DNA of 6,945 bases from Clostridiales bacterium (GTDB taxonomy: Bacteria > Bacillota > Clostridia > Saccharofermentanales > UBA5734). The notes beneath the pieces are model-generated. The model did no database searches and was not told where the DNA came from. It saw only the letters and a program-made list of their open reading frames with translations. The translations under genes and the position numbers were made by a program. Where the stretch lies: assembly GCA_007135995.1 (NCBI GenBank), contig SLHU01000223.1:1-6945 (forward strand), written 5' to 3'. Position 1 is the stretch's first letter. The number at the start of each line of letters is the position of its first letter. Below, piece by piece: positions 1-5,909 of this stretch.

Positions 1-950
1 ACAACCTTTATTTTCTGCAGCCCCTGTTTCATGTACCGGACGATATCATTTAATCGCCTGACCCGCTCAGGCTCTGCTTCAAGAATGCGCAGTGCTTCGT
101 GCGCGGCTGCGATTTGAGCCGGCGGTACACTGGCACTGAAAATGAATGGACGGGCTGTGTGCTTGATATAATGAATCACATCGGCCGGGCCAGCAACACA
201 GCCTCCCAGTGACGCCAGTGTTTTTGAGAATGTGTTCATGATCAGATCCACTTCGTCTGTCAGACCGAAATACTCAGCTGTGCCCCGTCCGCATGATCCC
301 AGAACACCTAAGGAATGGGCATCATCAACGAGAATGCGTGCGCCGTATTGTTTGGCGAGTTTAACGATCTCAGGCAAATTGCAAATTTCACCTTCCATGC
401 TGAAAACACCGTCTGTGACAATCAGAATTCCGGCTTTATCATCTGCTGCGCAGCGTTCAAGGAGCCGCCGCAGATCCTGCATATCTTGATGCCGGTACTT
501 AATGGTTCTGGCAAAACTCAGCCGTGTGCCATCAACAATACTCGCGTGATTCATCGCATCAGACAGAATATAGTCCCCTCGGCAGGTGATCGAAGAAATA
601 ATGGAGAGGTTTGTCTGGAAGCCCGTTGAAAAAACAAGGCAATCTTCTTTTTGCAGAAATTTTGCCAGATCATGTTCAAGGGCAATGTGTAAGTCAAGCG
701 TACCATTGAGAAAACGCGAGCCAGAACAACCGGAACCATATTGTTCGATCGCTTTGACAGCGGCCGTTTTTACTCTGGGATCAGCAGTCAGTCCCAGATA
801 GTTATTTGATCCAAGCATAATGGTGCGCCTGCCGTTCATGATGACCTCTGTGTCTTGTCCTGAAGTCAGCATATGAAAAAATGGATATATACCCATGGCC
901 ATCGCTTTTTTGGCTCTCGTAAAATCATGACATTTCTGAAACAGATCCAT
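1..950 (-). CDS. Alpha-oxoamine synthase, serine palmitoyltransferase-like (5' part, runs off left edge)
   Basis: PLP-dependent fold-type I enzyme that joins an amino acid to an acyl thioester with loss of CO2 (BioF, Kbl, HemA and SPT family). The first 316 codons are visible; about 80 C-terminal residues lie beyond base 1. Seen in the protein: KAMAMGIYPFF near residues 15-25, GSNNYLG at 47-53, GSGCSGSRFLNGTLDLH at 72-88, the PLP-stacking His in NHAS (H135), TDGVFSMEGE at 179-188, VDDAHSLG with Asp and H212 at 208-215, and the Schiff-base Lys in TFSKTLASLGG (K243). The SRFLNGT-LDLH segment and AHS instead of AHG are as I recall them from bacterial serine palmitoyltransferases rather than BioF or Kbl. 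The ATG at 950 follows AAAGGGG at 958-964 with about 7 bases between. It lies downstream of mutM on the same strand but 378 bases away, so it is probably its own unit. The family is certain; the substrate (serine with palmitoyl-CoA, or another pair) is inferred and the missing C-terminus could matter. Confidence 0.9.
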   Translation of the reverse strand, partial: MDLFQKCHDFTRAKKAMAMGIYPFFHMLTSGQDTEVIMNGRRTIMLGSNNYLGLTADPRVKTAAVKAIEQYGSGCSGSRFLNGTLDLHIALEHDLAKFLQKEDCLVFSTGFQTNLSIISSITCRGDYILSDAMNHASIVDGTRLSFARTIKYRHQDMQDLRRLLERCAADDKAGILIVTDGVFSMEGEICNLPEIVKLAKQYGARILVDDAHSLGVLGSCGRGTAEYFGLTDEVDLIMNTFSKTLASLGGCVAGPADVIHYIKHTARPFIFSASVPPAQIAAAHEALRILEAEPERVRRLNDIVRYMKQGLQKIKV

Positions 951-1057
951 TTGAAGTACCCCTTTATTACTGATGAATTGATTTGCAGGCACTCTTATTT
1001 TTGTACCGCTGTTACATAGCAGCGAAAAACACCCGCCTTGACTCTGCAAACATTACT

Positions 1058-1066
1058 ATCATAGCA
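1058..1066 (-). promoter_or_regulatory. Extended -10 promoter candidate for the oxoamine synthase gene
   Basis: Read on the minus strand, the bases are TGCTATGAT, which fits the extended -10 pattern TGnTATAAT with one mismatch. No good -35 hexamer sits about 17 bases upstream, as is common for extended -10 promoters. Transcription would begin near 1051 and give a leader of about 100 bases. Chosen by eye, so moderate to low confidence. Confidence 0.35.
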
Positions 1067-1201
1067 TAAACAGTCGTATATTGAGAATAAGTCCGCTGCT
1101 GGTTTTATCAGGCGCAGGGATAGGAATAACGTGTTCCGTCTCATTCAGATCGCTTGACGCAGACACTTTGGATGCTGATTATAAAGATTGATCTGTTGAT
1201 G

Positions 1202-1230
1202 AGCATATCAGCCATTCGAGTACCAGTCAA
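1202..1230 (-). promoter_or_regulatory. Sigma-70/A-type promoter candidate upstream of the oxoamine synthase gene
   Basis: On the minus strand TTGACT (plus bases 1225-1230; 5 of 6 matches to the -35 consensus) is followed by exactly 17 bases and then TATGCT (plus bases 1202-1207; 4 of 6). TGA directly before the -10 adds an extended -10 element. A start near 1195 would give a leader of about 245 bases. It is an alternative or additional promoter to the one at 1058-1066. Confidence 0.4.
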
Positions 1231-1328
1231 TCCGATGAAAGTCAGCTGCTGATGTCTCTTTGAATTGTCAAACGTTGATTTACCGAGTCATGGGACGCAT
1301 GAATCTATCATTTGCTGCTGTATCAGGA

Positions 1329-2309
1329 TCAGTTCTGGCAGCGCGGGCAAAAACAGGTGGTCCGCCCGGCCAGAACTGTTTTTGCAATCAGCTTGTCACA
1401 GCGTCTGCACGGTTCGCCTGCCCGCCCGTAAACCATCAGGCAGGACTGGAAGCGGCCTTTTCGGTTCCAGCCATCAACGTAGTCTCTAAGGGTTGTTCCC
1501 TGACAGGCGATCGCTTCATGCAGCACCTCGATAATCGCTCTGTGCAGCTTTTTTATTTCATGGACAGATAAAGAAGATATGCGTCTTTGCGGTTGGATGC
1601 CAGCTCTGAACAAAGCTTCATCGGCATAGATATTGCCCAGGCCGGCAACAACCTTCTGATCCAGAAGGGCTGATTTTACCGGAGTTTTTTGCCTTCTTTC
1701 CAGATGGGCCTTAAAAACTGCTGATGTGAATGATGCCTCAAGCGGTTCAGGTCCTAGACAATAAAAGCCTGAAGGCGCGCCGACCAATTTACCATTTATA
1801 TCTTCCGGCAGCAGCCAGATACGGCCGAAACGTCTTGTGTCATGGAAATCAAGCACCTTTGTATGATCATCTGCCGGCGTGTGGCACATTTCATTCTGAT
1901 CAGATGCATTCAGCAAAAAGCGGACATGTGTATGCCTGGGAGGCCTTTCATGATGATTTTTCAGCAGCAGCCGGCCAGTCATCCGCAAATGAACCAGCAG
2001 GCAGGCATGAAAGGGTTTTGCCGCCGCGATGTCAGCCAACCTGATGATCAGATATTTTCCGCGCCTTTCAAGGCCTGCTATTTTCCATCTGGCCTGATGA
2101 TCTGCTTTTACGCAGGAACGGCTGCTGTCCGGCAGATGACAACCGGGCAGACACTGACTGAGGTCCGTCTCTGGGTGGAGTGAGATGTCAAGCTGTGCCG
2201 GATTAAGCAGCACCCCGGGTGTGAGTATATATGTCATCACGATAAAGTGCCCGATCACTTCAGGTAAAAGTGTCTGGCGTACAGTTTCTACTTCAGGTAA
2301 TTCAGGCAT
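1329..2309 (-). CDS. mutM: Formamidopyrimidine-DNA glycosylase (Fpg/MutM), long form
   Basis: Base-excision repair enzyme that removes 8-oxoguanine and formamidopyrimidines and cuts the abasic strand by beta,delta-elimination. The N-terminus MPELPEVETV gives the catalytic Pro2 and Glu3. Also present are the conserved Lys in RRGKYL (K85, E. coli K57), HLRMTG with the wedge Met (M110), DTRRFGR (R160-R163), the helix-two-turn-helix segment VAGLGNIYADEALF (221-234), GTTLRDY, and a C-terminal zinc finger with C301, C304, C321 and C324 plus the loop Arg in AGRTT (R316). The protein is 326 residues against about 270-275 usually. By comparison with E. coli Fpg, about 28 extra residues lie before K85 and about 15 between M110 and R160; the reading frame is intact. 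The start at ATG 2309 is fixed by the MPELPE motif, with an AGAGGG-type ribosome site a few bases upstream. It is divergent from the zinc-ribbon gene. Confidence 0.96.
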   Translation of the reverse strand: MPELPEVETVRQTLLPEVIGHFIVMTYILTPGVLLNPAQLDISLHPETDLSQCLPGCHLPDSSRSCVKADHQARWKIAGLERRGKYLIIRLADIAAAKPFHACLLVHLRMTGRLLLKNHHERPPRHTHVRFLLNASDQNEMCHTPADDHTKVLDFHDTRRFGRIWLLPEDINGKLVGAPSGFYCLGPEPLEASFTSAVFKAHLERRQKTPVKSALLDQKVVAGLGNIYADEALFRAGIQPQRRISSLSVHEIKKLHRAIIEVLHEAIACQGTTLRDYVDGWNRKGRFQSCLMVYGRAGEPCRRCDKLIAKTVLAGRTTCFCPRCQN

Positions 2310-2334
2310 CGCTTCCCTCTTTCAACTCAAATCG

Positions 2335-2362
2335 GCTATAATGTATGTGTTGCCAGCGACAA
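2335..2362 (-). promoter_or_regulatory. Weak promoter candidate for mutM
   Basis: On the minus strand TTGTCG (plus 2357-2362; 4 of 6) is followed by 16 bases and TATAGC (plus 2335-2340; 4 of 6). The transcript would start near 2328, about 20 bases before the mutM ATG and just ahead of its ribosome site. Plus base pairs 2337-2342 also read TATAAT on the plus strand, so orientation at this spot is ambiguous. Confidence 0.25.
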
Positions 2363-2370
2363 TGGTGTTT

Positions 2371-2399
2371 ATGACAACTATCTGTATAAGCGTTATTAT
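2371..2399 (+). promoter_or_regulatory. Sigma-70/A-type promoter candidate for the zinc-ribbon/PH operon
   Basis: ATGACA at 2371-2376 (5 of 6 to TTGACA), a 17-base spacer, then TATTAT at 2394-2399 (5 of 6 to TATAAT). The -10 lies inside the first copy of the tandem repeat at 2381-2420 and the start site (near 2406) inside the second, an arrangement expected for a repressor site. The leader would be about 120 bases. Confidence 0.5.
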
Positions 2400-2420
2400 A
2401 TCTGATAAGAGCTATTATAA
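2381..2420. repeat. Tandem imperfect 20-bp repeat in the divergent promoter region, operator-like
   Basis: Two adjacent copies: TCTGTATAAGCGTTATTATA (2381-2400) and TCTGATAAGAGCTATTATAA (2401-2420). Allowing one inserted base they agree at 17 of 19 positions. The period of about two helical turns would put bound proteins on the same face of the DNA. An overlapping imperfect dyad, GTTATTATA (2392-2400) against TATTATAAC (2413-2421), matches at 8 of 9 positions. The core CTGATAAG (2402-2409) recurs inverted as CTTATCAG at 2461-2468. A regulator binding here is inference. Confidence 0.5.
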
Positions 2421-2448
2421 CGGACTGCGAAGTGACCGTGTGTTTTAT

Positions 2449-2477
2449 TTGATACAGGTGCTTATCAGCATCATGAT
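2449..2477 (+). promoter_or_regulatory. Second promoter candidate for the zinc-ribbon/PH operon
   Basis: TTGATA at 2449-2454 (5 of 6), a 17-base spacer, and CATGAT at 2472-2477 (4 of 6). The inverted core CTTATCAG (2461-2468) falls inside the spacer. Transcription would start near 2484, about 45 bases before the gene. Weaker than the candidate at 2371-2399. Confidence 0.3.
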
Positions 2478-2528
2478 GGGAAACATCTGGAAAACCAGTT
2501 ATGCCTGACTGGTGAAAGGCAGTGATGT

Positions 2529-2837
2529 ATGGCCAAGTGTAAAGTCTGCGAGAAGAAAGGTTTCGCGATCGAAACCGATATAAACGGTCTGTGTTCTGAT
2601 TGTGCGGACTACTTTTATACATCTATGCAAGATGATCTGAAAACACTGGAACAATCTATAGCCGCACTCAACAGGATCAATCATCCTGCAGCAGCGATCG
2701 GGCGGCTGGAGGCGGCGGATCAGGCGCTGCGCCGAATCAGGCCTTATGCGCAGGCAGGCCTGGTTAAACTGCCGATGGATCTGCCTGAGCTGGATGACTG
2801 GCTGAAAACCATGGCTTCACAATGGCAGGAGGAGTGA
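2529..2837 (+). CDS. Small zinc-ribbon protein of unknown function
   Basis: A 102-residue protein with an N-terminal treble-clef or zinc-ribbon-like module: CKVC at residues 4-7 and CSDC at 22-25, spaced by 14 residues that include TDINGLCSDC, so four cysteines can hold one zinc ion. Residues 30-60 are likely helical with charged and hydrophobic alternation, and the C-terminus is acidic (LPELDDWL, SQWQEE). There is no signal peptide or membrane segment, so it is expected in the cytoplasm. The ATG at 2529 follows GAAAGG (2514-2519) by 9 bases, and the cysteine pair begins just after it. The stop lies 5 bases before the likely TTG start of the next gene, so the two are almost certainly co-transcribed and translationally coupled. 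I do not recognise a named family; the cysteine module suggests binding to protein or nucleic acid. A perfect 7-bp inverted repeat occurs at codons 11-16. Confidence 0.8.
   Translation: MAKCKVCEKKGFAIETDINGLCSDCADYFYTSMQDDLKTLEQSIAALNRINHPAAAIGRLEAADQALRRIRPYAQAGLVKLPMDLPELDDWLKTMASQWQEE
2827..2834 (+). promoter_or_regulatory. Ribosome binding site that decides the start of the PH-like gene
   Basis: AGGAGGAG lies in the last codons of the zinc-ribbon gene. Downstream in frame are GTG 2834, which overlaps the site, and TTG 2843, which is 8 bases after its end. ATG 2838 is out of frame, and ATG 2822 lies upstream of the site. TTG 2843 is therefore the best start, with ATG 2861 as a distant alternative. 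Confidence 0.6.
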
Positions 2838-2842
2838 ATGTT

Positions 2843-3523
2843 TTGAGTCGACCTGAAAGAATGACGCATCTTGCTGCTGCTATTGTATTTTCTGTGCTGG
2901 CACTGATAACATCCATTATCCCTTCTGAAATAGATTTTCGCTGGTCAGTGTTCAGAGTGTTGTCTCTGGCGGCTTCCGGCCTTGCCTGGCTGCTTTTCTT
3001 CAGATCAAGATATCTGGAAAAAAAGGAGAATGCCGACGCGTGCCGTCCCGGCCAGCTGCCGACATTTCCTGAAGGTCAGGCCAGACTGATTGACAGCGGT
3101 CGTCTGCCTAATCGTTCTCATCCGCGTGTTGACCTTCATGAGTTTGAGGTCTGCCATTTTTATGTTCCCGGCAGCCGCATCATTTTTACGCCTTTACCTG
3201 ACACGATGAAGATGGATCCGTCAAGGCTGGCCGTTCGTTATTCGGGAGGAAGCTACTATTATATTGTCAGACCCCAGGAGATACTGATGCCGGCGGATAT
3301 TGAAAACAAAATAGAGGGAGAGCTGATCATCACAAGTCAGCGCATGATCTTTCTTGCTTCAGAAAATGGCTTTGAAGTCCCTTTGCAGCGTGTGACACTG
3401 CTCGACTGCAGTGCTCATCTGATTGACTTCCAAGTCAGGCAGCGCCGCTACACCGTTCAAACCGAAGCTGCCTGCTACGCGGAAAAAGTGCTGATGCTTC
3501 TTTTCAAGCGATCTTCAATATGA
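2843..3523 (+). CDS. Membrane protein with C-terminal PH/GRAM-like domain, unknown function
   Basis: A 226-residue protein if it starts at TTG 2843. An upstream ATG at 2822 would add seven residues but lies before the strong AGGAGG. Two hydrophobic segments (about residues 10-27 and 36-53) are joined by a short loop, and the second is followed by RSRYLEKKE, so the rest is probably cytoplasmic by the positive-inside rule. The soluble part has a tract near 130-148 (VRYSGGSYYYIVRPQEIL) and then EGELIITSQRMIFLASENG (158-176) followed by FEVPLQRVTLLD. That strand pattern, G-x-L-x-I/L-T-x-x-R-x-I-F ... F-x-I/V-P-L, resembles bacterial PH or GRAM-like domains. It is the second gene of an operon with the zinc-ribbon protein. 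In other Firmicutes I recall zinc-ribbon and PH-like modules occurring in single proteins, so the two products may act together at the membrane; this is inference. It ends 20 bases before the convergent nadE stop. Confidence 0.75.
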   Translation: MSRPERMTHLAAAIVFSVLALITSIIPSEIDFRWSVFRVLSLAASGLAWLLFFRSRYLEKKENADACRPGQLPTFPEGQARLIDSGRLPNRSHPRVDLHEFEVCHFYVPGSRIIFTPLPDTMKMDPSRLAVRYSGGSYYYIVRPQEILMPADIENKIEGELIITSQRMIFLASENGFEVPLQRVTLLDCSAHLIDFQVRQRRYTVQTEAACYAEKVLMLLFKRSSI

Positions 3524-3543
3524 TCATTTCTCACTTGCGGCTA

Positions 3544-5472
3544 TTAATATTCCAGATCCTGAAGCCAGATTGCCGCTTCTGCGTCGCTGGGCATACGCCA
3601 GTCACCACGAGGAGAGAGGGTAACACTGCCCACTTTTGGTCCGTCCGGCAAACAGCTGCGTTTAAACTGCTGAGCGAAAAAGCGCTTGATAAAAACAATA
3701 AGCCAGTGATGAATGTCTTCAGCGGTGAATATGCCGGTAAACGCTTTTTTTGCCATGCGCTCGATCTTCGACGGTGAAAAACCATATCGCGTCATATAAT
3801 ACAAGAAAAAATCATGAAGCAGATAAGGGCCGACAATGGTTTCTGTTTTCTGTGCAATCTCTCCATCTCCGGGCGGCAGCAGTTCCGGGCTGACAGGTGT
3901 GTTGAGAATATCTTTCAGCAGTTCTCTTAGGTTCTTCTCACTGTGTTCGGCTGCATATTGAATCAGGTGGCGTACCAGCGTTTTCGGAATAGAGCAGTTG
4001 ACCGCGTACATGGACATATGGTCACCGTTATAGGTCGCCCATCCCAGCGCCAGCTCCGATAAATCACCTGTTCCAATCACAATGCCGTGATGCTTGTTGG
4101 CCAGATCCATTAAAATCTGCGTACGCTCACGAGCCTGGGCGTTTTCATAAGTGATATCCTCAACAAGCGGGTCATGCGAAATATCTTCAAAGTGACTCGA
4201 AACAGCTTTGCTGATCGAAATTTCACGCAGTGTAATCCCCAGCTCGGAGGTAAGGCGCAGCGCGTTCTGATAAGTTCTGTCAGTTGTCCCGAAACCGGGC
4301 ATGGTGACGCCGATGATGCCTTTTAAACTATATGATAACGACTCAAACGCTTTAACGGTAACCCATAAGGCCAGTGTTGAGTCAAGACCTCCAGATAATC
4401 CGATCACTGCTGTTCGACAGCCGATATGCTGAAGTCTTTTTTTCAATCCCTGTGTTTGAATCTGAAGAATTTCTTCGCAGCGGCTGCTGCGTTCATCATG
4501 ATCAGCCGGCACAAACGGCTGAGGTTCTATTTTGCGGTTCAGCTTCAGTGTCTTCATTGTCAAATGAAAAGGAAGCGTCCGATAGGGCGGCTGGGTTATC
4601 TCCGGCGCTGTTGAAGAAAAGGTGTTCTGACGACGCCTCTCCTGTATCAGCAGCTGAAGATCAAGATCGGCTGTCAGAAGTCCGCTGGAAAAGAGCGGCG
4701 ACTGCGCCGCTTCCCGCCCGTTTTCATAAATCAGATTATGTCCGGCGAAAACAAGGTCGGTAGTGGACTCTCCTTCTCCCGCGTCCGCATATAGATAGGC
4801 GCAGATAAGGCGTGCTGACTGGCTTTTCACCAAAAGGCGCCGGTAATCTGCTTTTGAGACCGTTTCATCACTGGCAGACAAATTGCCGATCAGTGTCGCA
4901 CCGGCTGCCGCATGTGAAGAAGAGACAGGACTGGCAACCCATAAATCTTCACAGATCTCAAAGGCGGCAGTCAGTTCCGGCATCTGTCCGCACCGGAAAA
5001 GGAGACGGCTGCCGAAGGGGATTAGCTGCTGATCGAACCAGACTTCACCTGATAGCGGTCCGGCCGTAAAATGGCGCTGTTCGTAAAACTCACTGTAATT
5101 TGGAATATGCTGCTTGGGTACAAACGCTAGCAATCGACCTTGCTGAAATATGGCGGCTACATTATAGAGGCCAGCACCATCAGCAAGAGGAAGGCCAACC
5201 GCAAATAAAGTTTCCATCTTGGCGCTTGCACGCACTAAACACTGAAGCGCTTTACGGGCCGCGTTCAGAAGACTGTCGCTGAGAAACAGATCACCACAGG
5301 TATAGCCGGTCAGACACAGTTCCGGAAAAATCAGAACATGAACCTGCTCCTGATCAGCCTGCTGCATCAGCTTGAGTATCTGGCCGCGGTTAAACTGGCA
5401 GTCAGCCACTTTGATCACAGGGGTCGCCGCTCCGGCACGAATAAATCCGTCTTTCATAAATTTTTGTGGCAC
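3544..5472 (-). CDS. nadE: Glutamine-dependent NAD+ synthetase
   Basis: Catalyses the last step of NAD+ synthesis, amidation of nicotinic acid adenine dinucleotide using ATP, with ammonia released from glutamine. At 642 residues it has the two-domain length. The N-terminal nitrilase-fold glutaminase has its triad in FPELCLTGY (E51), VPKQHIPNYSEFYEQR (K120) and FEICEDLW (C174), close to E52, K121 and C176 of the M. tuberculosis enzyme. The synthetase domain has the ATP-pyrophosphatase loop SGGLDS (360-365), GTGDLSELALGWATYNGDHM (467-486), and a C-terminus ending near DWRMPSDAEAAIWL. All key residues are present. Start: GTG 5472 is the outermost in-frame start, because a TAA lies four codons upstream; ATG 5457, giving MKDGFIR, aligns better with typical family N-termini. 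Neither has a well-placed ribosome site, so the start is uncertain by five codons. It is transcribed alone, convergent with the PH-like gene and divergent from the EAL gene. Confidence 0.96.
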   Translation of the reverse strand: MPQKFMKDGFIRAGAATPVIKVADCQFNRGQILKLMQQADQEQVHVLIFPELCLTGYTCGDLFLSDSLLNAARKALQCLVRASAKMETLFAVGLPLADGAGLYNVAAIFQQGRLLAFVPKQHIPNYSEFYEQRHFTAGPLSGEVWFDQQLIPFGSRLLFRCGQMPELTAAFEICEDLWVASPVSSSHAAAGATLIGNLSASDETVSKADYRRLLVKSQSARLICAYLYADAGEGESTTDLVFAGHNLIYENGREAAQSPLFSSGLLTADLDLQLLIQERRRQNTFSSTAPEITQPPYRTLPFHLTMKTLKLNRKIEPQPFVPADHDERSSRCEEILQIQTQGLKKRLQHIGCRTAVIGLSGGLDSTLALWVTVKAFESLSYSLKGIIGVTMPGFGTTDRTYQNALRLTSELGITLREISISKAVSSHFEDISHDPLVEDITYENAQARERTQILMDLANKHHGIVIGTGDLSELALGWATYNGDHMSMYAVNCSIPKTLVRHLIQYAAEHSEKNLRELLKDILNTPVSPELLPPGDGEIAQKTETIVGPYLLHDFFLYYMTRYGFSPSKIERMAKKAFTGIFTAEDIHHWLIVFIKRFFAQQFKRSCLPDGPKVGSVTLSPRGDWRMPSDAEAAIWLQDLEY

Positions 5473-5676
5473 AAAAACCCATTACCTTCAGGTGGTGGGA
5501 GGCGTGCCATGCTCCTTTCTATCCTTGAGTTTCAATATATCTTTGAATTGCTGAAGATGATACTTCACCGATACTACATGCAAAATAACCATCTGACCGG
5601 AATATTTTTTCCCCAATCGTGTTTAGATAACATGAAAGCATGTTTTTGCCACCGTCTATTTGTTGTTTTCTGTTTT

Positions 5677-5685
5677 ATTTTAGCA
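5677..5685 (-). promoter_or_regulatory. Extended -10 promoter candidate for nadE
   Basis: Read on the minus strand, the bases are TGCTAAAAT, one mismatch from TGnTATAAT. No good -35 is visible. It resembles the element TGCTATGAT before the oxoamine synthase gene. Transcription near 5670 would leave a leader of about 200 bases before nadE, long enough for regulation, although I recognise no known riboswitch in it. Confidence 0.4.
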
Positions 5686-5713
5686 TAGAGCGCATCGTAT
5701 AAGCAGTTCAGAT

Positions 5714-5753
5714 CAAGGATTAAACACAAATCTGCAAAGACCTATCCTTGCAG
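5714..5753. repeat. Overlapping inverted repeats upstream of the nadE promoter
   Basis: CAAGGAT (5714-5720) pairs perfectly with ATCCTTG (5744-5750). Nested with it, CTGCAA (5732-5737) pairs perfectly with TTGCAG (5748-5753). The two stems share TTG at 5748-5750, so as RNA they exclude each other. TTGCAG occurs again at 5794-5799 and could also pair with 5732-5737. As DNA the dyads lie just upstream of the presumed nadE promoter, where an activator might bind. Confidence 0.45.
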
Positions 5754-5848
5754 CGGCTTATTCTGTGACGGGGAAGCATTATATGACAAGCTCTTGCAGC
5801 CCGGTGAGCAGACCTTTTTTGCCAGGATGATGATCTTACCAGAATTTA

Positions 5849-5859
5849 TGGTATATAAT
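5849..5859 (+). promoter_or_regulatory. Promoter candidate for the EAL-domain gene
   Basis: A perfect TATAAT lies at 5854-5859, inside TATATAAT, with TGG just before it at 5849-5851. The -35 position has no clear hexamer (TGATCT at 5831-5836 is poor). Transcription near 5866 gives a leader of about 44 bases that ends with the AAGGAGG ribosome site at 5897-5903. Confidence 0.45.
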
Positions 5860-5896
5860 AGAGTTAAGCCTGATCTAAACATCGCCCACGGGCAAC

Positions 5897-5903
5897 AAGG
5901 AGG
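5897..5903 (+). promoter_or_regulatory. Ribosome binding site that decides the EAL gene start
   Basis: AAGGAGG, a full match to the anti-Shine-Dalgarno core. It is 6 bases from ATG 5910 and directly abuts the in-frame TTG 5904, which is therefore too close to serve as the start. Confidence 0.85.
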
Positions 5904-5909
5904 TTGTTT

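Larger units (their letters stand above)
951..1328. other. Intergenic region between mutM and the oxoamine synthase gene
   Basis: No convincing gene on either strand. The open frames here on the plus strand are extensions of frames antisense to mutM, with no ribosome binding site or recognisable protein. The region carries two candidate minus-strand promoters, listed separately. I saw no strong hairpin plus T-run that would end mutM transcription, so read-through into the oxoamine synthase gene remains possible. Confidence 0.6.
5473..5909. other. Divergent intergenic region between nadE and the EAL gene
   Basis: No convincing protein gene. From left to right on the plus strand it holds the nadE leader (about 200 bases on the minus strand if the promoter at 5677-5685 is used), a small perfect hairpin AACATG-AAAG-CATGTT (5629-5644), the nadE promoter candidate, a cluster of overlapping inverted repeats (5714-5753, with TTGCAG repeated at 5794-5799 and a T6 run at 5815-5820), and the EAL promoter and ribosome site. 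A minus-strand open frame at 5742-5930 has no recognisable content or ribosome site. Confidence 0.6.

Noticed and set aside
232..801. Plus-strand open frames opposite the oxoamine synthase
   Set aside because: The minus-strand frame shows continuous PLP-enzyme motifs across the whole stretch; the plus-strand frames are its shadows.
1..950. Biotin bioF or threonine kbl assignment
   Set aside because: The glycine-rich and AHS segments fit serine palmitoyltransferase-like members better, and no biotin or tdh gene is adjacent; a precise symbol was withheld because the C-terminus is missing.
1842..2183. Plus-strand open frames antisense to mutM
   Set aside because: MutM on the minus strand is certain from its motifs; the plus-strand frames have no ribosome sites or recognisable domains.
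2495..2516. ACCAG/CTGGT hairpin before the zinc-ribbon gene as an attenuator
   Set aside because: Only a 5-bp stem with no T-run; not distinguishable from chance.
3524..3543. Terminator between the PH-like gene and nadE
   Set aside because: The 20-base gap contains no usable hairpin; transcripts from the two sides may simply overlap.
5629..5649. AACATG-AAAG-CATGTT plus T-run as a plus-strand terminator
   Set aside because: The stem is only 6 bp and AT-rich, and no plus-strand gene ends upstream of it; it is more likely part of the nadE leader.
5700..5909. A c-di-GMP (GEMM) riboswitch ahead of the EAL gene
   Set aside because: The conserved GEMM-I and GEMM-II core segments were not found, and the promoter at 5849-5859 leaves only about 44 bases of leader.
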